A stretch of 64,000 bases of DNA from Acinetobacter genomosp. 15BJ (GTDB taxonomy: Bacteria > Pseudomonadota > Gammaproteobacteria > Pseudomonadales > Moraxellaceae), in NCBI RefSeq assembly GCF_000400715.1, contig NZ_KE007351.1, positions 400,001 to 464,000 of the forward strand, read 5' to 3'. The notes beneath the pieces are model-generated. The model was not told where the DNA came from, searched no databases, and worked only from the letters and a program-made list of their open reading frames with translations. Position numbers and translations under genes: made by a program. Of this stretch, positions 35,952-44,885 are shown one piece after another (within the stretch, counting starts at the first letter, position 1; every line of letters begins with the position of its first letter).

Positions 35952-37535
35952 TTATTTCTCGGTCGTCTTCTCTTTCGCAATAATGCGCACTTTTTCAATC
36001 TTGTGCCCATCCATTGTCACCACCTCAAAACGATAACCATCCACCTCAATCATGTCACCATTTTCAGGTAAACGACCAAGATGGAATAAGATATAGCCCG
36101 ACAAAGTGGAGTATTCTTCGCTTTCATCGACCAAATCCTTGCCCAACAACAAAGAAACGTGACGTATGTCGGTTGAACCTTCTAACAACATCGAACCATC
36201 ATCTAGACTTTCCGCAGTTGCTTCCAATTCATCTTCATCAGGGAACTCACCCGCAATTGCTTCCAGCATATCAATTGGTGTGGCAATTCCTTCAATCGAA
36301 CCATATTCGTTCAGGACAATCGCCATTTGCAACGGTGCTTGACGTAACTGTTCCATCACCATCAGTACTTGTGCATTTTCATGCACAATCACGGGTTCGC
36401 GTAAGTGTTTACTGAAATCAATCGCACCTGTTTCGATGTATTCATTCAATACTTTATGGGTGAGAACAATCCCTTCGATATTGTCTAACTCACCACGCGC
36501 AATGATCAAACGTGAATGGGTCATTGCCATTAAACGTTCTTTTAACTCAGTAGGATCGTCATCCAAGTCTAACCATTCCAACTCTGGACGTGGTGTCATC
36601 ACCGACTTAACTGGACGCTCAGATAAACCCAATACCCCTTGAACCAAGACACTATGATATACCCCATTGTCTTCATCAAAGACTTCTTTGGCATAGGCCT
36701 GTGTCGCTAACACATCTTCAGCTTCTTTGTTTTGACCTTCGTTACCATTGCTCTTATTACCAAGCATACGCAGTACGGCTGAAGCAGTACGGTAACGTAA
36801 ATCAGTGGTAGTGACCAATTTCTCTTGGTTACGACGCATGGTTTGGTTGACCATTTCCACCAACACCGAGAAACCAATCGCAGCGTATAAATAACCTTTT
36901 GGAATATGGAAACCGAAGCCTTCGACCACCAATGAGAAACCAATCATCATCAGGAAACCAAGACACAGGATCACCACGGTTGGATGCTTATTCACAAAGT
37001 CCATCAGCGGGCGTGAAGCCAATAGCATGATACCAATCGCAATCGTTACCGCGATCATCATCACCGAAAGCTCTTTCACCATCCCCACTGCGGTGATCAC
37101 ACTGTCGAGCGAGAATACCGCATCAAGGACCACGATCTGCACCACAACCATCCAGAACACGGCATGGACTGGATTTTCTTCTTTATGTGCTTGTGTACCC
37201 TCAATTCGTTCATGCAACTCCATGGTGCCTTTAAATAACAAGAACACACCACCAAACAGCAAAATCAAATCACGTCCAGAGAAAGGATGATCAAAAATAT
37301 GGAACAACGGTGTGGTTAATGTCACCACCCATGCGATCGAGGCAAGCAAGATCAGGCGCATTAACAAGGCGAGAATCAAACCAATTTTACGAGCAGCATT
37401 ACGTTGTTCTGGTGGTAATTTCTCTGCCAAAATTGCAATAAAAACAAGGTTATCAATACCTAATACAATTTCAAGCACCACCAATGTGGCTAAGCCAACC
37501 CAAGCAGCAGGATCTGACATCCATTCCAGAATCAT
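35952..37535 (-). CDS. TerC-CBS-CorC membrane protein
   Basis: A 527-residue protein combining a TerC-type membrane domain (about residues 1-240, with GIDNLVFIAILAEKLP and LDAVFSLDSVITAVG), two CBS domains (about 300-425, MTPRPELEWLDLDDDP) and a CorC/HlyC domain (about 435-520). This matches the YoaE/YegH type. TerC relatives export manganese or metallate secreted proteins; CBS/CorC parts suggest nucleotide or ion sensing. I saw no yybP-ykoY riboswitch pattern in the 326-bp gap upstream. Confidence 0.9.
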   Translation of the reverse strand: MILEWMSDPAAWVGLATLVVLEIVLGIDNLVFIAILAEKLPPEQRNAARKIGLILALLMRLILLASIAWVVTLTTPLFHIFDHPFSGRDLILLFGGVFLLFKGTMELHERIEGTQAHKEENPVHAVFWMVVVQIVVLDAVFSLDSVITAVGMVKELSVMMIAVTIAIGIMLLASRPLMDFVNKHPTVVILCLGFLMMIGFSLVVEGFGFHIPKGYLYAAIGFSVLVEMVNQTMRRNQEKLVTTTDLRYRTASAVLRMLGNKSNGNEGQNKEAEDVLATQAYAKEVFDEDNGVYHSVLVQGVLGLSERPVKSVMTPRPELEWLDLDDDPTELKERLMAMTHSRLIIARGELDNIEGIVLTHKVLNEYIETGAIDFSKHLREPVIVHENAQVLMVMEQLRQAPLQMAIVLNEYGSIEGIATPIDMLEAIAGEFPDEDELEATAESLDDGSMLLEGSTDIRHVSLLLGKDLVDESEEYSTLSGYILFHLGRLPENGDMIEVDGYRFEVVTMDGHKIEKVRIIAKEKTTEK

Positions 37536-37777
37536 TGAGGTGACTCCTCTGCAAAATCAGCGATATTGTTATGAAGTTGAGATTTTAAAAGATCGGCACA
37601 AACAGCCAAAACATTTTTTTTAGGAAATAAGAACAATGCGGAGCGACAACAACCACTACTCATAGAGGTACATAGATTAATAAAAGGATTTTTAGTATAG
37701 GCAAGATTTCAGTGAAATTCATCTTTTTTTATGTTGAGGATGTTTTCAAATTCTTTCGAAGCACGACAAAAGTAGAT

Positions 37778-37806
37778 TGTATGTAAAATGTGCATAAAAC
37801 TGTCAC
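37778..37806 (+). promoter_or_regulatory. Possible PhoB box upstream of the LOG-family gene
   Basis: Three 7-mers in 11-bp register separated by AAAA: TGTATGT (37778), TGTGCAT (37789) and CTGTCAC (37800). The PhoB half-site is CTGTCAT followed by an AT-rich 4-mer; the last unit is a near-perfect match. It is 56 bp upstream of the gene start. The rest of 37536-37861 has no gene I can support. Confidence 0.4.
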
Positions 37807-37861
37807 AAACCTGATTTAGCCTAGACAAGCACAACGAAAATGATAAGGTGAAAATAAACGA

Positions 37862-38488
37862 ATGAATAGTGTATTAAGAATGACAGAGACAAGAACCATT
37901 ACTCCTCCTCCCATAAAAACCACTCAATCTCTTATTGCGTTATATTGCGGTTCGCGTACAGGCAACAAGCCGATTTACCGAGACAAAGCCATTGAGCTTG
38001 CCCAACATATTGCCAATCAAGGCTTTGGTATTGTCTACGGCGGTGCCAGCATTGGTCTGATGGGGCAAGTTGCGGATACTGTACTGGAACATAGTGGCGA
38101 AGTAGTCGGTGTGATTCCAGAATTTATGTTGGATTATGAAATTGCCCACCATAAATTGACCGAACTACATATCGTCAACAGCATGCATGAACGTAAGGCA
38201 CTGATGGCTGAACGTGCCAGTGCCTTTATTGCCCTGCCTGGTGGTCTAGGAACTTTTGAAGAGATTCTGGAAATTGCCACTTGGGGGCAGCTCAATCAAC
38301 ATCAGAAACCGATGATCATCTATAACGTCAATCGTTTTTATGATGCCCTGATTGCACAGCTTGATCATGCGGTAGAAGAAGGCTTTTTACCACCACAGCA
38401 TCGTGCCAAAGTGATTGTTTGTGAAACACTGGAACAGATTTCAAGTGTGATTAAAAACTTAAACACACCCAGCCATATCGAAGTCTAA
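37862..38488 (+). CDS. LOG-family protein (cytokinin riboside monophosphate phosphoribohydrolase type)
   Basis: A 208-residue Rossmann-like protein. The catalytic motifs of the LOG family are visible: PGGLGTFEE (about residues 121-129) and MHERKALM (about 107-114). Family members cleave N6-modified AMP or other nucleoside monophosphates to the free base and ribose 5-phosphate. An alternative start is ATG 37880. It has its own terminator and converges with the neighbouring lipoprotein gene. Confidence 0.92.
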   Translation: MNSVLRMTETRTITPPPIKTTQSLIALYCGSRTGNKPIYRDKAIELAQHIANQGFGIVYGGASIGLMGQVADTVLEHSGEVVGVIPEFMLDYEIAHHKLTELHIVNSMHERKALMAERASAFIALPGGLGTFEEILEIATWGQLNQHQKPMIIYNVNRFYDALIAQLDHAVEEGFLPPQHRAKVIVCETLEQISSVIKNLNTPSHIEV

Positions 38489-38500
38489 AACATACCCATA

Positions 38501-38534
38501 AAAAAAAGCGGATCATTTGGATCCGCTTTTTTTT
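38501..38534. terminator. Bidirectional terminator between the LOG and lipoprotein genes
   Basis: AAAAAAAGCGGATC and its complement form a long stem around ATTTG, T-rich on both sides. Confidence 0.92.
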
Positions 38535-38543
38535 ATTGAAAAC

Positions 38544-40337
38544 TTATTGTACATTCACTTGATATACCGCAGTTGAACCACTAACTTCATTCCCCACCAC
38601 CAATAAAGGCTTGCCATTCGGTGAGTCTTTTGCAGCAATAAAGATCAAACCTTCAGGCCCTAGATCTCCCTGTTTTGCTGCATCGGTTTCAACAAAATTA
38701 CGCGTGGTAAAATATTCAATAAACTTCGGTTTATTTGGTGTGGTGATGTCATAGACCATCACTCCACTCATCCGCTCTAACCCAATAAAAGCAAAAGTTT
38801 TCTTGCCAATCGTGCCGATAGCAACACCCTCAGGCTCAGGACCTTTATTATCACTACGGTCATCAAAGGCTACTGATTCGTGGTCACTATTAAAATAGTT
38901 CGGGAACAATTCAGCGGTTTTCTTTTCAAACTCGCTGCCTGAATCCCAAACTAACTGACCTTGAGTATTCCAGATACTGAATGAACGCGCGCCATAAGCA
39001 TAGAGCTTGTCATAAGTGAGCAAACCATTGGCATCCAGTTTTGCTGAACCATCTGCATTGGTTTGATAACCCATATTCCACGCAATATTGAGACGACCCA
39101 ATGCTGCATCATCACGGCATGCACCCACAGTTGTCGTAGTTGCTCCACAATACGCAAAGGTCACTGGATTGAGTTTCGCCCCTTTCACCCCAGCAGCCAG
39201 TTGTTGTAAATGTGCTGGATAATCGCCATCCTTATTAAAGCCTTTGCTGTTAAACAGATGCTTCATCCGAATATTTTCAACAAAACCTTTACTAACATCG
39301 CCCGCATAATAGGCTTTGGAATCCTTCAACCATTCACGGCTATCGCCTTCATTGGCAGTAACCAGATAGGTTTGACCATTGGCTTGATAATTGGCAATCG
39401 AATCAGGTTGATACATCCCAACCAAGCCTGCCCAAGTCTTGATATCAATCTTTTTGTCTTTATCACTGACATCCAGCTCATTGCCAATTTGCCCATGATC
39501 TTTATAGCCCAATGGATAAATATCAGTGACTTTCTGCTGTGCAATATCAATCCGAGCAATCGCATTATTTTCCTGCAATGTCACCCACGCAGTTTTGCTG
39601 TCTGCAGAAATAGTTATATATTCAGGCTCTAGATCCTGAGCCACACTCGCATTTGGTCCAAAAATACGTACACCTTTGGCGATTAAATCCGCCTTTTGTG
39701 AATTCCACGCCTTAAAGTCTGCTGCACTGGCTTTGGGTTGTTGAATATTGCTGATATCGATAATGCTGACTGAACCTTCAGGATCAACCGAGTAGTCATC
39801 GTTTGGCTCACCTTCATTGGCCACCAAAACAGTTTTACCGTCTGGACTAAAAGTCAACATATCCGGCAAAGAACCCACAGCAACTTTACTGATAAAACTT
39901 AAGTCCTTGGCATTAAAGAACACCACTATCCCTGTATCGGTTTTCTTCTCAGCTTGAACCGCAATTGCAACAATGCCATTTTTAACCGCAACGCTGTTCA
40001 CTTCCGAATTGGCTAAATAGGTACGGGCAGAAAGTTCTGCAAGATGGACGGGTTTTTCAGGCTTAGAAGCATCTAGAACATCGACTAAACCCTTCTGGGC
40101 ATTAACCACAAATAGACGTTTGCTTGCAGCATCATACGCCGGAATTTCAGCAGCACTTTTGGCGAAAACATTGGTTTCATAACGCCCTAATAAACTTAAC
40201 TTAATCGTTTCAGGGGTTGCTTCAACCACTTCTGCTGGGGTGTTTGCGTTGTCATTGTCGTTGTCATCATTACACGCCACTAACCCCACCGACAGTAACG
40301 CGGTCAGTAATACTGAAATCTTAAATTTCATGATCAA
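38544..40337 (-). CDS. Choice-of-anchor I / alkaline-phosphatase-like lipoprotein
   Basis: A 597-residue exported protein. Lipoprotein signal with lipobox LVAC (about residues 19-22), then an Asp/Asn-rich linker. The body has beta-propeller-like repeats (AYDAASKRLFVVNAQKGLVDVLD; LTFSPDGKTVLVANEGEPNDDY; TISADSKTAWVTLQENNAIARID) and ends with GPEPEGVAIGTIGKKTFAFIGLERMSGVMVYD. This is the choice-of-anchor I architecture, found in secreted phosphatase-like proteins. ATG 40331 is an alternative start. A PhoB-type array lies upstream (40392-40431), supporting a phosphate-scavenging role. Confidence 0.85.
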   Translation of the reverse strand: MIMKFKISVLLTALLSVGLVACNDDNDNDNANTPAEVVEATPETIKLSLLGRYETNVFAKSAAEIPAYDAASKRLFVVNAQKGLVDVLDASKPEKPVHLAELSARTYLANSEVNSVAVKNGIVAIAVQAEKKTDTGIVVFFNAKDLSFISKVAVGSLPDMLTFSPDGKTVLVANEGEPNDDYSVDPEGSVSIIDISNIQQPKASAADFKAWNSQKADLIAKGVRIFGPNASVAQDLEPEYITISADSKTAWVTLQENNAIARIDIAQQKVTDIYPLGYKDHGQIGNELDVSDKDKKIDIKTWAGLVGMYQPDSIANYQANGQTYLVTANEGDSREWLKDSKAYYAGDVSKGFVENIRMKHLFNSKGFNKDGDYPAHLQQLAAGVKGAKLNPVTFAYCGATTTTVGACRDDAALGRLNIAWNMGYQTNADGSAKLDANGLLTYDKLYAYGARSFSIWNTQGQLVWDSGSEFEKKTAELFPNYFNSDHESVAFDDRSDNKGPEPEGVAIGTIGKKTFAFIGLERMSGVMVYDITTPNKPKFIEYFTTRNFVETDAAKQGDLGPEGLIFIAAKDSPNGKPLLVVGNEVSGSTAVYQVNVQ

Positions 40338-40391
40338 ATTCCATACAATTTATTCTGTATGGCTAATCTAGTATTTGGTGATGCAAATTCG

Positions 40392-40431
40392 ATGACACTT
40401 TAATGTCAGTTTCATGACCACTCTTTGACAA
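40392..40431 (-). promoter_or_regulatory. PhoB box array upstream of the choice-of-anchor I gene
   Basis: Read on the minus strand, four 7-mers stand exactly 11 bp apart, separated by AT-rich 4-mers: TTGTCAA, TGGTCAT, CTGACAT, GTGTCAT (plus-strand starts 40425, 40414, 40403, 40392). The PhoB half-site is CTGTCAT with the same 11-bp period. It lies 55-95 bp upstream of ATG 40337. Confidence 0.65.
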
Positions 40432-40495
40432 TTTTAGGCTTTATTTCACACACAGTTGCATTAAACTAAAACTGCCTTTTTATGCATCATGGCTC

Positions 40496-41884
40496 ATGAC
40501 AACGACAACACATCAAGCGGTACAGCCTGAATTCCGAATGTTGGTGCTCTTGGTCTCGATTGGCTTTTTTATGCAAGCCTTGGACACCACCATCGTCAAC
40601 ACGGCAATTCCTGCCATGGCAGTACAACTCAATGAAAATCCCCTGCAAATGCATGGCGTCATTGTGGCCTATGTGCTGTCGGTTGCGGCGTGTATTCCGC
40701 TCAGTGGCTGGTTGGCCGATCGTTTTGGCATCCGTAATATTTATCTGAGTTCCATGGTGATTTTCAGCTTGGCCTCGCTGGGCTGTGGCTTGTCACAAAA
40801 CCTAGAACAATTGTTATTTTTCCGCGTCATTCAAGGTGTTGGTGGTGCCTTGCTCATGCCCGTGGGGCGCTTGGCACTGTTAAAACTGATCCCACGCTCC
40901 CAATTTCTGTCTGCCATGAGCCTGATGAGCCTTGCGGGTCTGATTGGCCCGTTGATGGGACCGACTTTAGGTGGTTGGCTCGTCGAAGTAACAACCTGGC
41001 ACTGGATTTTCCTAATTAATCTGCCGATGGGTGTACTCGGCATGATCATGACCTTCAAAGTCATGCCGAACCAAAAAGAGCCAAGCGTTAAATCTTTCGA
41101 TTTAAGCGGTTTTATCCTATTGATGGTGGCGATGGTGGGCTTGTCTTTAGGCATTGAGAATATTGCTGCATCGCAATATTCCCGCTGGATCAGTGTGGTT
41201 TTATTGATTTCGGGGCTGTTGGCAGCCACCGCTTATGCCTACCATGCACATACACATCAAAACGCCCTGTTTCATGGTCGCTTATTTCGCTACAAAATCT
41301 TTTCAATTGGGGTACTGGGCAATTTCTTTGCCCGCCTCGGTAGTAATGCGATTCCCTTCATTTTACCGCTGATGCTACAAGTTGCTTTTGGCTTTGAACC
41401 TTTCTATACCGGTTTAATGATGATTCCAATGGTACTCGGTTCATTATTTTCCAAGCCCATCGTACGTCCACTGATCCAACGGGTCGGTTATCGTCGTTTT
41501 CTACTCACCAATACGGTTTTGGTTGGCTTATGCATTGCCAGTTTTTCACTGATGACCGTCGCTACACCTTTATGGTTGAAAGTCCTGCACCTGTTTATCT
41601 TTGGTACGTTGAACTCGCTACAATTTGTTGGCATGAATACCCTGACCTTGAAAGATTTACCACAACAGGACGCCAGTAGTGGCAATAGCTTCTTGTCAAT
41701 GATTATGATGCTCTCCATGAGTATCGGGGTGGCTTTGGCCGGAACGTTAATTAATCTGTTTGGGCAACAGTTTTCCAGTGCCTCGATTAGCACTGCCTTC
41801 CACGCCACTTTGATCACTCTCGGCTGTATTAATATCATTACCGCCTTAGTGTTTTGGCAAATTCCTAAAGAAACCACAGATTAA
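40496..41884 (+). CDS. MFS multidrug exporter, DHA2 family (MdtD-like)
   Basis: A 462-residue transporter with 14 hydrophobic segments. The DHA2 motif LDTTIVNTAIPAM (about residues 28-40), the loop motif GWLADRFGIRNIYL and RVIQGVGGALLMPVGRLALL are present. Drug:H+ antiporters of this family also export metabolites. It is transcribed away from the lipoprotein gene. Base composition is more GC-rich than in most neighbours. Confidence 0.88.
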   Translation: MTTTTHQAVQPEFRMLVLLVSIGFFMQALDTTIVNTAIPAMAVQLNENPLQMHGVIVAYVLSVAACIPLSGWLADRFGIRNIYLSSMVIFSLASLGCGLSQNLEQLLFFRVIQGVGGALLMPVGRLALLKLIPRSQFLSAMSLMSLAGLIGPLMGPTLGGWLVEVTTWHWIFLINLPMGVLGMIMTFKVMPNQKEPSVKSFDLSGFILLMVAMVGLSLGIENIAASQYSRWISVVLLISGLLAATAYAYHAHTHQNALFHGRLFRYKIFSIGVLGNFFARLGSNAIPFILPLMLQVAFGFEPFYTGLMMIPMVLGSLFSKPIVRPLIQRVGYRRFLLTNTVLVGLCIASFSLMTVATPLWLKVLHLFIFGTLNSLQFVGMNTLTLKDLPQQDASSGNSFLSMIMMLSMSIGVALAGTLINLFGQQFSSASISTAFHATLITLGCINIITALVFWQIPKETTD

Positions 41885-42037
41885 AAGATGCCCAGAAAAT
41901 TGCTAAAATGGGACACCATGCAGCATGCAAATGTGTGGCACAATTGTAGGCTCAGATAACGTTTCACAAAGCAAAACCTGTACAATTCACTCATGAGCAA
42001 GCGCGTTATTACTTAGGCACCGCATAACACAAACGAT

Positions 42038-42799
42038 ATGGCAAAAAAATCTGCAAAACTTCCATCAACTCAACATTATCCGACTTACGCCAGTATCGGT
42101 TTAGCGGTCATGTTGGGTGTGGTCAGCTATTTTGGTTTGTTCTATCAACAGAAAGCCTCGGCACAGGATTATTCCATTCGCGGCTTTGATGTGTCTCATC
42201 ATCAAGGCGAGATTAACTGGAAAAAAATCTCACCTATGCAATACCAATTCGTCTATCTCAAAGCAACCGAAGGCGGTGATTTTAAAGATCGTAACTTTCA
42301 GGAAAACTGGCTCAAAGCACGTGAACGTGGCCTACATGTCGGTGCTTATCATTTTTATCGGCTGTGTCGTGATGGGGCTATACAAGCCGAAAATTTTATT
42401 GCGACCGTTCCGAAAAAAGCCGATGCCCTGCCACCTGTGATTGATTTGGAATATGACAGCAACTGCATCAACACTTATACCAAAGAGCAGCTCATCAAAG
42501 AAATTCAGATCATGCATGACCAACTGCAACAGCATTATGGTAAACAACCGATTTTTTATATTTCAAAGAGCTTTTACCATATTGTGCTGATGGGGAACTT
42601 TAACAACACTCCTTTATGGGTCAGAGACTATGAAGGTAAACCTGAGCTCAAAGACGGTCGACAATGGCTGTTTTGGCAGCATAGCAGCCAAGGCAAAATC
42701 GACGGTGTTCCCAAAGCCGTGGATTTAAATGTTTATGCAGAATCCCCAAAACAATGGCGGATTTTTTTAAAAGCACAAGGCATTGATGATGCCAAATGA
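42038..42799 (+). CDS. GH25-family lysozyme (muramidase)
   Basis: A 253-residue protein with an N-terminal membrane anchor (about residues 20-36). The GH25 start motif RGFDVSHHQGEINW is at about 46-59, and the catalytic Asp-x-Glu is in PPVIDLEYDSNC (about 131-142). WVRDYEGKP and LFWQHSSQGKIDGV are family motifs near the end. Family 25 enzymes cleave the beta-1,4 bond in peptidoglycan. Possible roles are wall remodelling or competition. Confidence 0.92.
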   Translation: MAKKSAKLPSTQHYPTYASIGLAVMLGVVSYFGLFYQQKASAQDYSIRGFDVSHHQGEINWKKISPMQYQFVYLKATEGGDFKDRNFQENWLKARERGLHVGAYHFYRLCRDGAIQAENFIATVPKKADALPPVIDLEYDSNCINTYTKEQLIKEIQIMHDQLQQHYGKQPIFYISKSFYHIVLMGNFNNTPLWVRDYEGKPELKDGRQWLFWQHSSQGKIDGVPKAVDLNVYAESPKQWRIFLKAQGIDDAK

Positions 42800-43856
42800 G
42801 TTACGCAAAATCATCCATATTGACATGGATGCCTTTTATGCCTCAGTCGAACTCAAAGATCGCCCAGATCTAAAAGATTTACCTGTGGTGATTTCCTCTC
42901 ATCATCCAAGAGCTGTCATTGCCGCAGCGTCTTACCCTGCCCGTGTCTTTGGACTCCGTTCTGCCATGTCGATGGGACAAGCCAAAAAACTCTGTCCGCA
43001 AGTCATCGTGATTGAACCTAATTTTGAAAAATACCGCGAAGTTTCAGCGCAAATTCATCAGATTTTTCAGCAATACACCCCCTTGATTGAACCGCTGTCT
43101 TTAGATGAAGCTTATCTGGACGTGACTGAGAACTTAAAGAATATCGCCAGTGCCACCGAAGTCGCAGCACAAATCCGTGCTGATATTTTTGCGGTCACAG
43201 GACTGACCGCCTCAGCGGGCGTAGCACCAAATAAGTTCCTAGCCAAGATTGCCTCGGATTGGAACAAACCCAATGGTTTATTTGTGATTAAACCGAATCA
43301 GGTGCTGCGCTTTATTCAAGATTTGGCTTTGAATAAAATTCCTGGGGTGGGTAAAGTCACCCAAGAACGACTGCAGCAACTGAATTTACATACCTTGGGC
43401 GATCTGCAAAAAATCGACGAAAATGTGCTGATTCATCATTTTGGCAAATACGGCAAACAGCTGTATTTATATGCGCAAGGCATTGATCATCGACCAGTCA
43501 AAGCAGAACGGGAACGCCAACAGATTTCCAAGGAAATTACCTTTGATGATGATTACACTCTTGCTCAATGCAGCCATGCGTGGCAGCCATTGACCGAGCA
43601 AGTCTGGCGTAGTTTAAATAAAAAACAGCTAACGGCTCGCGGTGTGACTGTAAAACTCAAGCTTAAGAATTTCCAAGTATTACAGCATAGTAAGAGCTTT
43701 AAACAAGCGCTACAATCGCAACAGGATTTAGCCCAAGTGCTGTTACAACTGCTAGATGAAATGCATATTGACCCAGAATTCCAATTCCGTCTGGTTGGCG
43801 TCGGTGTATATCAGTTACAGACTCTAGAAGAAGAATCACAACTTTCTTTATGGTGA
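42786..43856 (+). CDS. dinB: DNA polymerase IV
   Basis: A 356-residue Y-family translesion polymerase. Motifs: IHIDMDAFYASVE (metal-binding Asp), SLDEAYLDVT (catalytic Asp-Glu), GVAPNKFLAKIASDWNKP, the helix-hairpin-helix LNKIPGVGKVTQERL, and the C-terminal sliding-clamp peptide QLSLW. ATG 42786 follows AAGG at a spacing of 5; the gene overlaps the lysozyme gene by 14 bp. It provides error-prone bypass of damaged bases. Confidence 0.96.
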   Translation: MMPNELRKIIHIDMDAFYASVELKDRPDLKDLPVVISSHHPRAVIAAASYPARVFGLRSAMSMGQAKKLCPQVIVIEPNFEKYREVSAQIHQIFQQYTPLIEPLSLDEAYLDVTENLKNIASATEVAAQIRADIFAVTGLTASAGVAPNKFLAKIASDWNKPNGLFVIKPNQVLRFIQDLALNKIPGVGKVTQERLQQLNLHTLGDLQKIDENVLIHHFGKYGKQLYLYAQGIDHRPVKAERERQQISKEITFDDDYTLAQCSHAWQPLTEQVWRSLNKKQLTARGVTVKLKLKNFQVLQHSKSFKQALQSQQDLAQVLLQLLDEMHIDPEFQFRLVGVGVYQLQTLEEESQLSLW

Positions 43857-44162
43857 TGCTGCTTTTTTGCACAACAATACAACGCTGACTAAAATTTATG
43901 TTTGCTTTTTATCCAGTTTTCAGTACTCTAAGCAACGCAGTAACATTATCCTTGTTATTTGCTTTGCTAAAGAAAACCTCGCTTTTAGCATCTGCTCCTG
44001 TGGTTGGCGTGACGATCAAATCCGAAGATTACAGGGCACTTCAGGTCTTCTTTCTCTATCCCCTTCTTCCTATAAAAAAATTGCATATTTCCCACTACGC
44101 ACGGTCATGACTTCAGTTAAACTCGGTAGATAAAACTAGAAAATTCTGTATGTACATGCCTT
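43857..44162. other. Gap with possible gene remnants
   Basis: Plus-strand ORFs of 70 and 88 codons are present but unconvincing. On the minus strand, two short protein-like stretches in different frames are seen: VTPTTGADAKSEVFF ending at a stop at 43909-43911, and LPSLTEVMTVRSGKYAIFL (44129-44070), separated by frameshifts. It may be a decayed gene. Confidence 0.3.
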
Positions 44163-44882
44163 ATGAAGCAAAAACAAATCCTCTGTGTTGAAGATGAAGC
44201 CGCAATCGTCTTGCCCCTGCGTTATGCGCTTGAGCGTGAAGGCTGGTCAGTCAGTTGGGCCAATACTGGCACACAAGCATTACAATTACTGGCGCAACAA
44301 TCTTTTGACTTCATTATTTTAGATGTCGGACTACCGGATTTGAACGGGTTTGAAGTCTGTAAACAACTGCGTCAGAAAGATCAAACACCATTGTTATTTT
44401 TAACTGCACGTGATGATGAAATTGATCGGGTGGTCGGCCTCGAAATTGGTGCAGATGATTATTGCAGTAAACCTTTTAGTGCACGAGAAATTGTCGCCAG
44501 AATCAAAGCGATTTGGCGCAGAATGGAAATTCAAACTCAGTCTGTTACAGCCTCTGCAGTAACGACGGAAACTGAAGTTATTGTGCAATCGGCAACTTGG
44601 TCATGTCACCCACAGTCCTTGCAAATTCATTATCATGGTCAGCCGCTACAACTGACTCGCTATGAATATCGCTTGTTATTTTTACTGATTCAGCATTCTG
44701 AACAAGTATTCAGTCGCCAACAATTAATGGATCATATTTGGGAACATCCAGAGCATAGTTTGGAACGTACTGTCGATACCCATGTCAAAAGTTTAAGGCA
44801 AAAGCTCAAACAGATTACCCCACATGATGACCCGATTCGGACCCATCGTGGTTTTGGCTATAGTTTGATGAAGTTGAGCTAA
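44163..44882 (+). CDS. creB: Two-component response regulator CreB
   Basis: A 239-residue OmpR-family regulator. Receiver domain residues 1-120 with the phosphoacceptor Asp in FIILDVGLPDLNG (about Asp54), switch Thr in LLFLTARDDE, and Lys in YCSKPFSAREI. A winged-helix DNA-binding domain occupies about 140-238 (HIWEHPEHSLERTVDTHVKSLRQKL). It is followed 3 bp later by creC and then creD, the diagnostic creBCD order. CreB binds tandem TTCAC sites. Confidence 0.92.
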   Translation: MKQKQILCVEDEAAIVLPLRYALEREGWSVSWANTGTQALQLLAQQSFDFIILDVGLPDLNGFEVCKQLRQKDQTPLLFLTARDDEIDRVVGLEIGADDYCSKPFSAREIVARIKAIWRRMEIQTQSVTASAVTTETEVIVQSATWSCHPQSLQIHYHGQPLQLTRYEYRLLFLLIQHSEQVFSRQQLMDHIWEHPEHSLERTVDTHVKSLRQKLKQITPHDDPIRTHRGFGYSLMKLS

Positions 44883-44885
44883 AGC

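Noticed and set aside
37536..37861. Possible yybP-ykoY manganese riboswitch upstream of the TerC gene
   Set aside because: The conserved purine-rich core of that riboswitch was not found in either strand of the gap.
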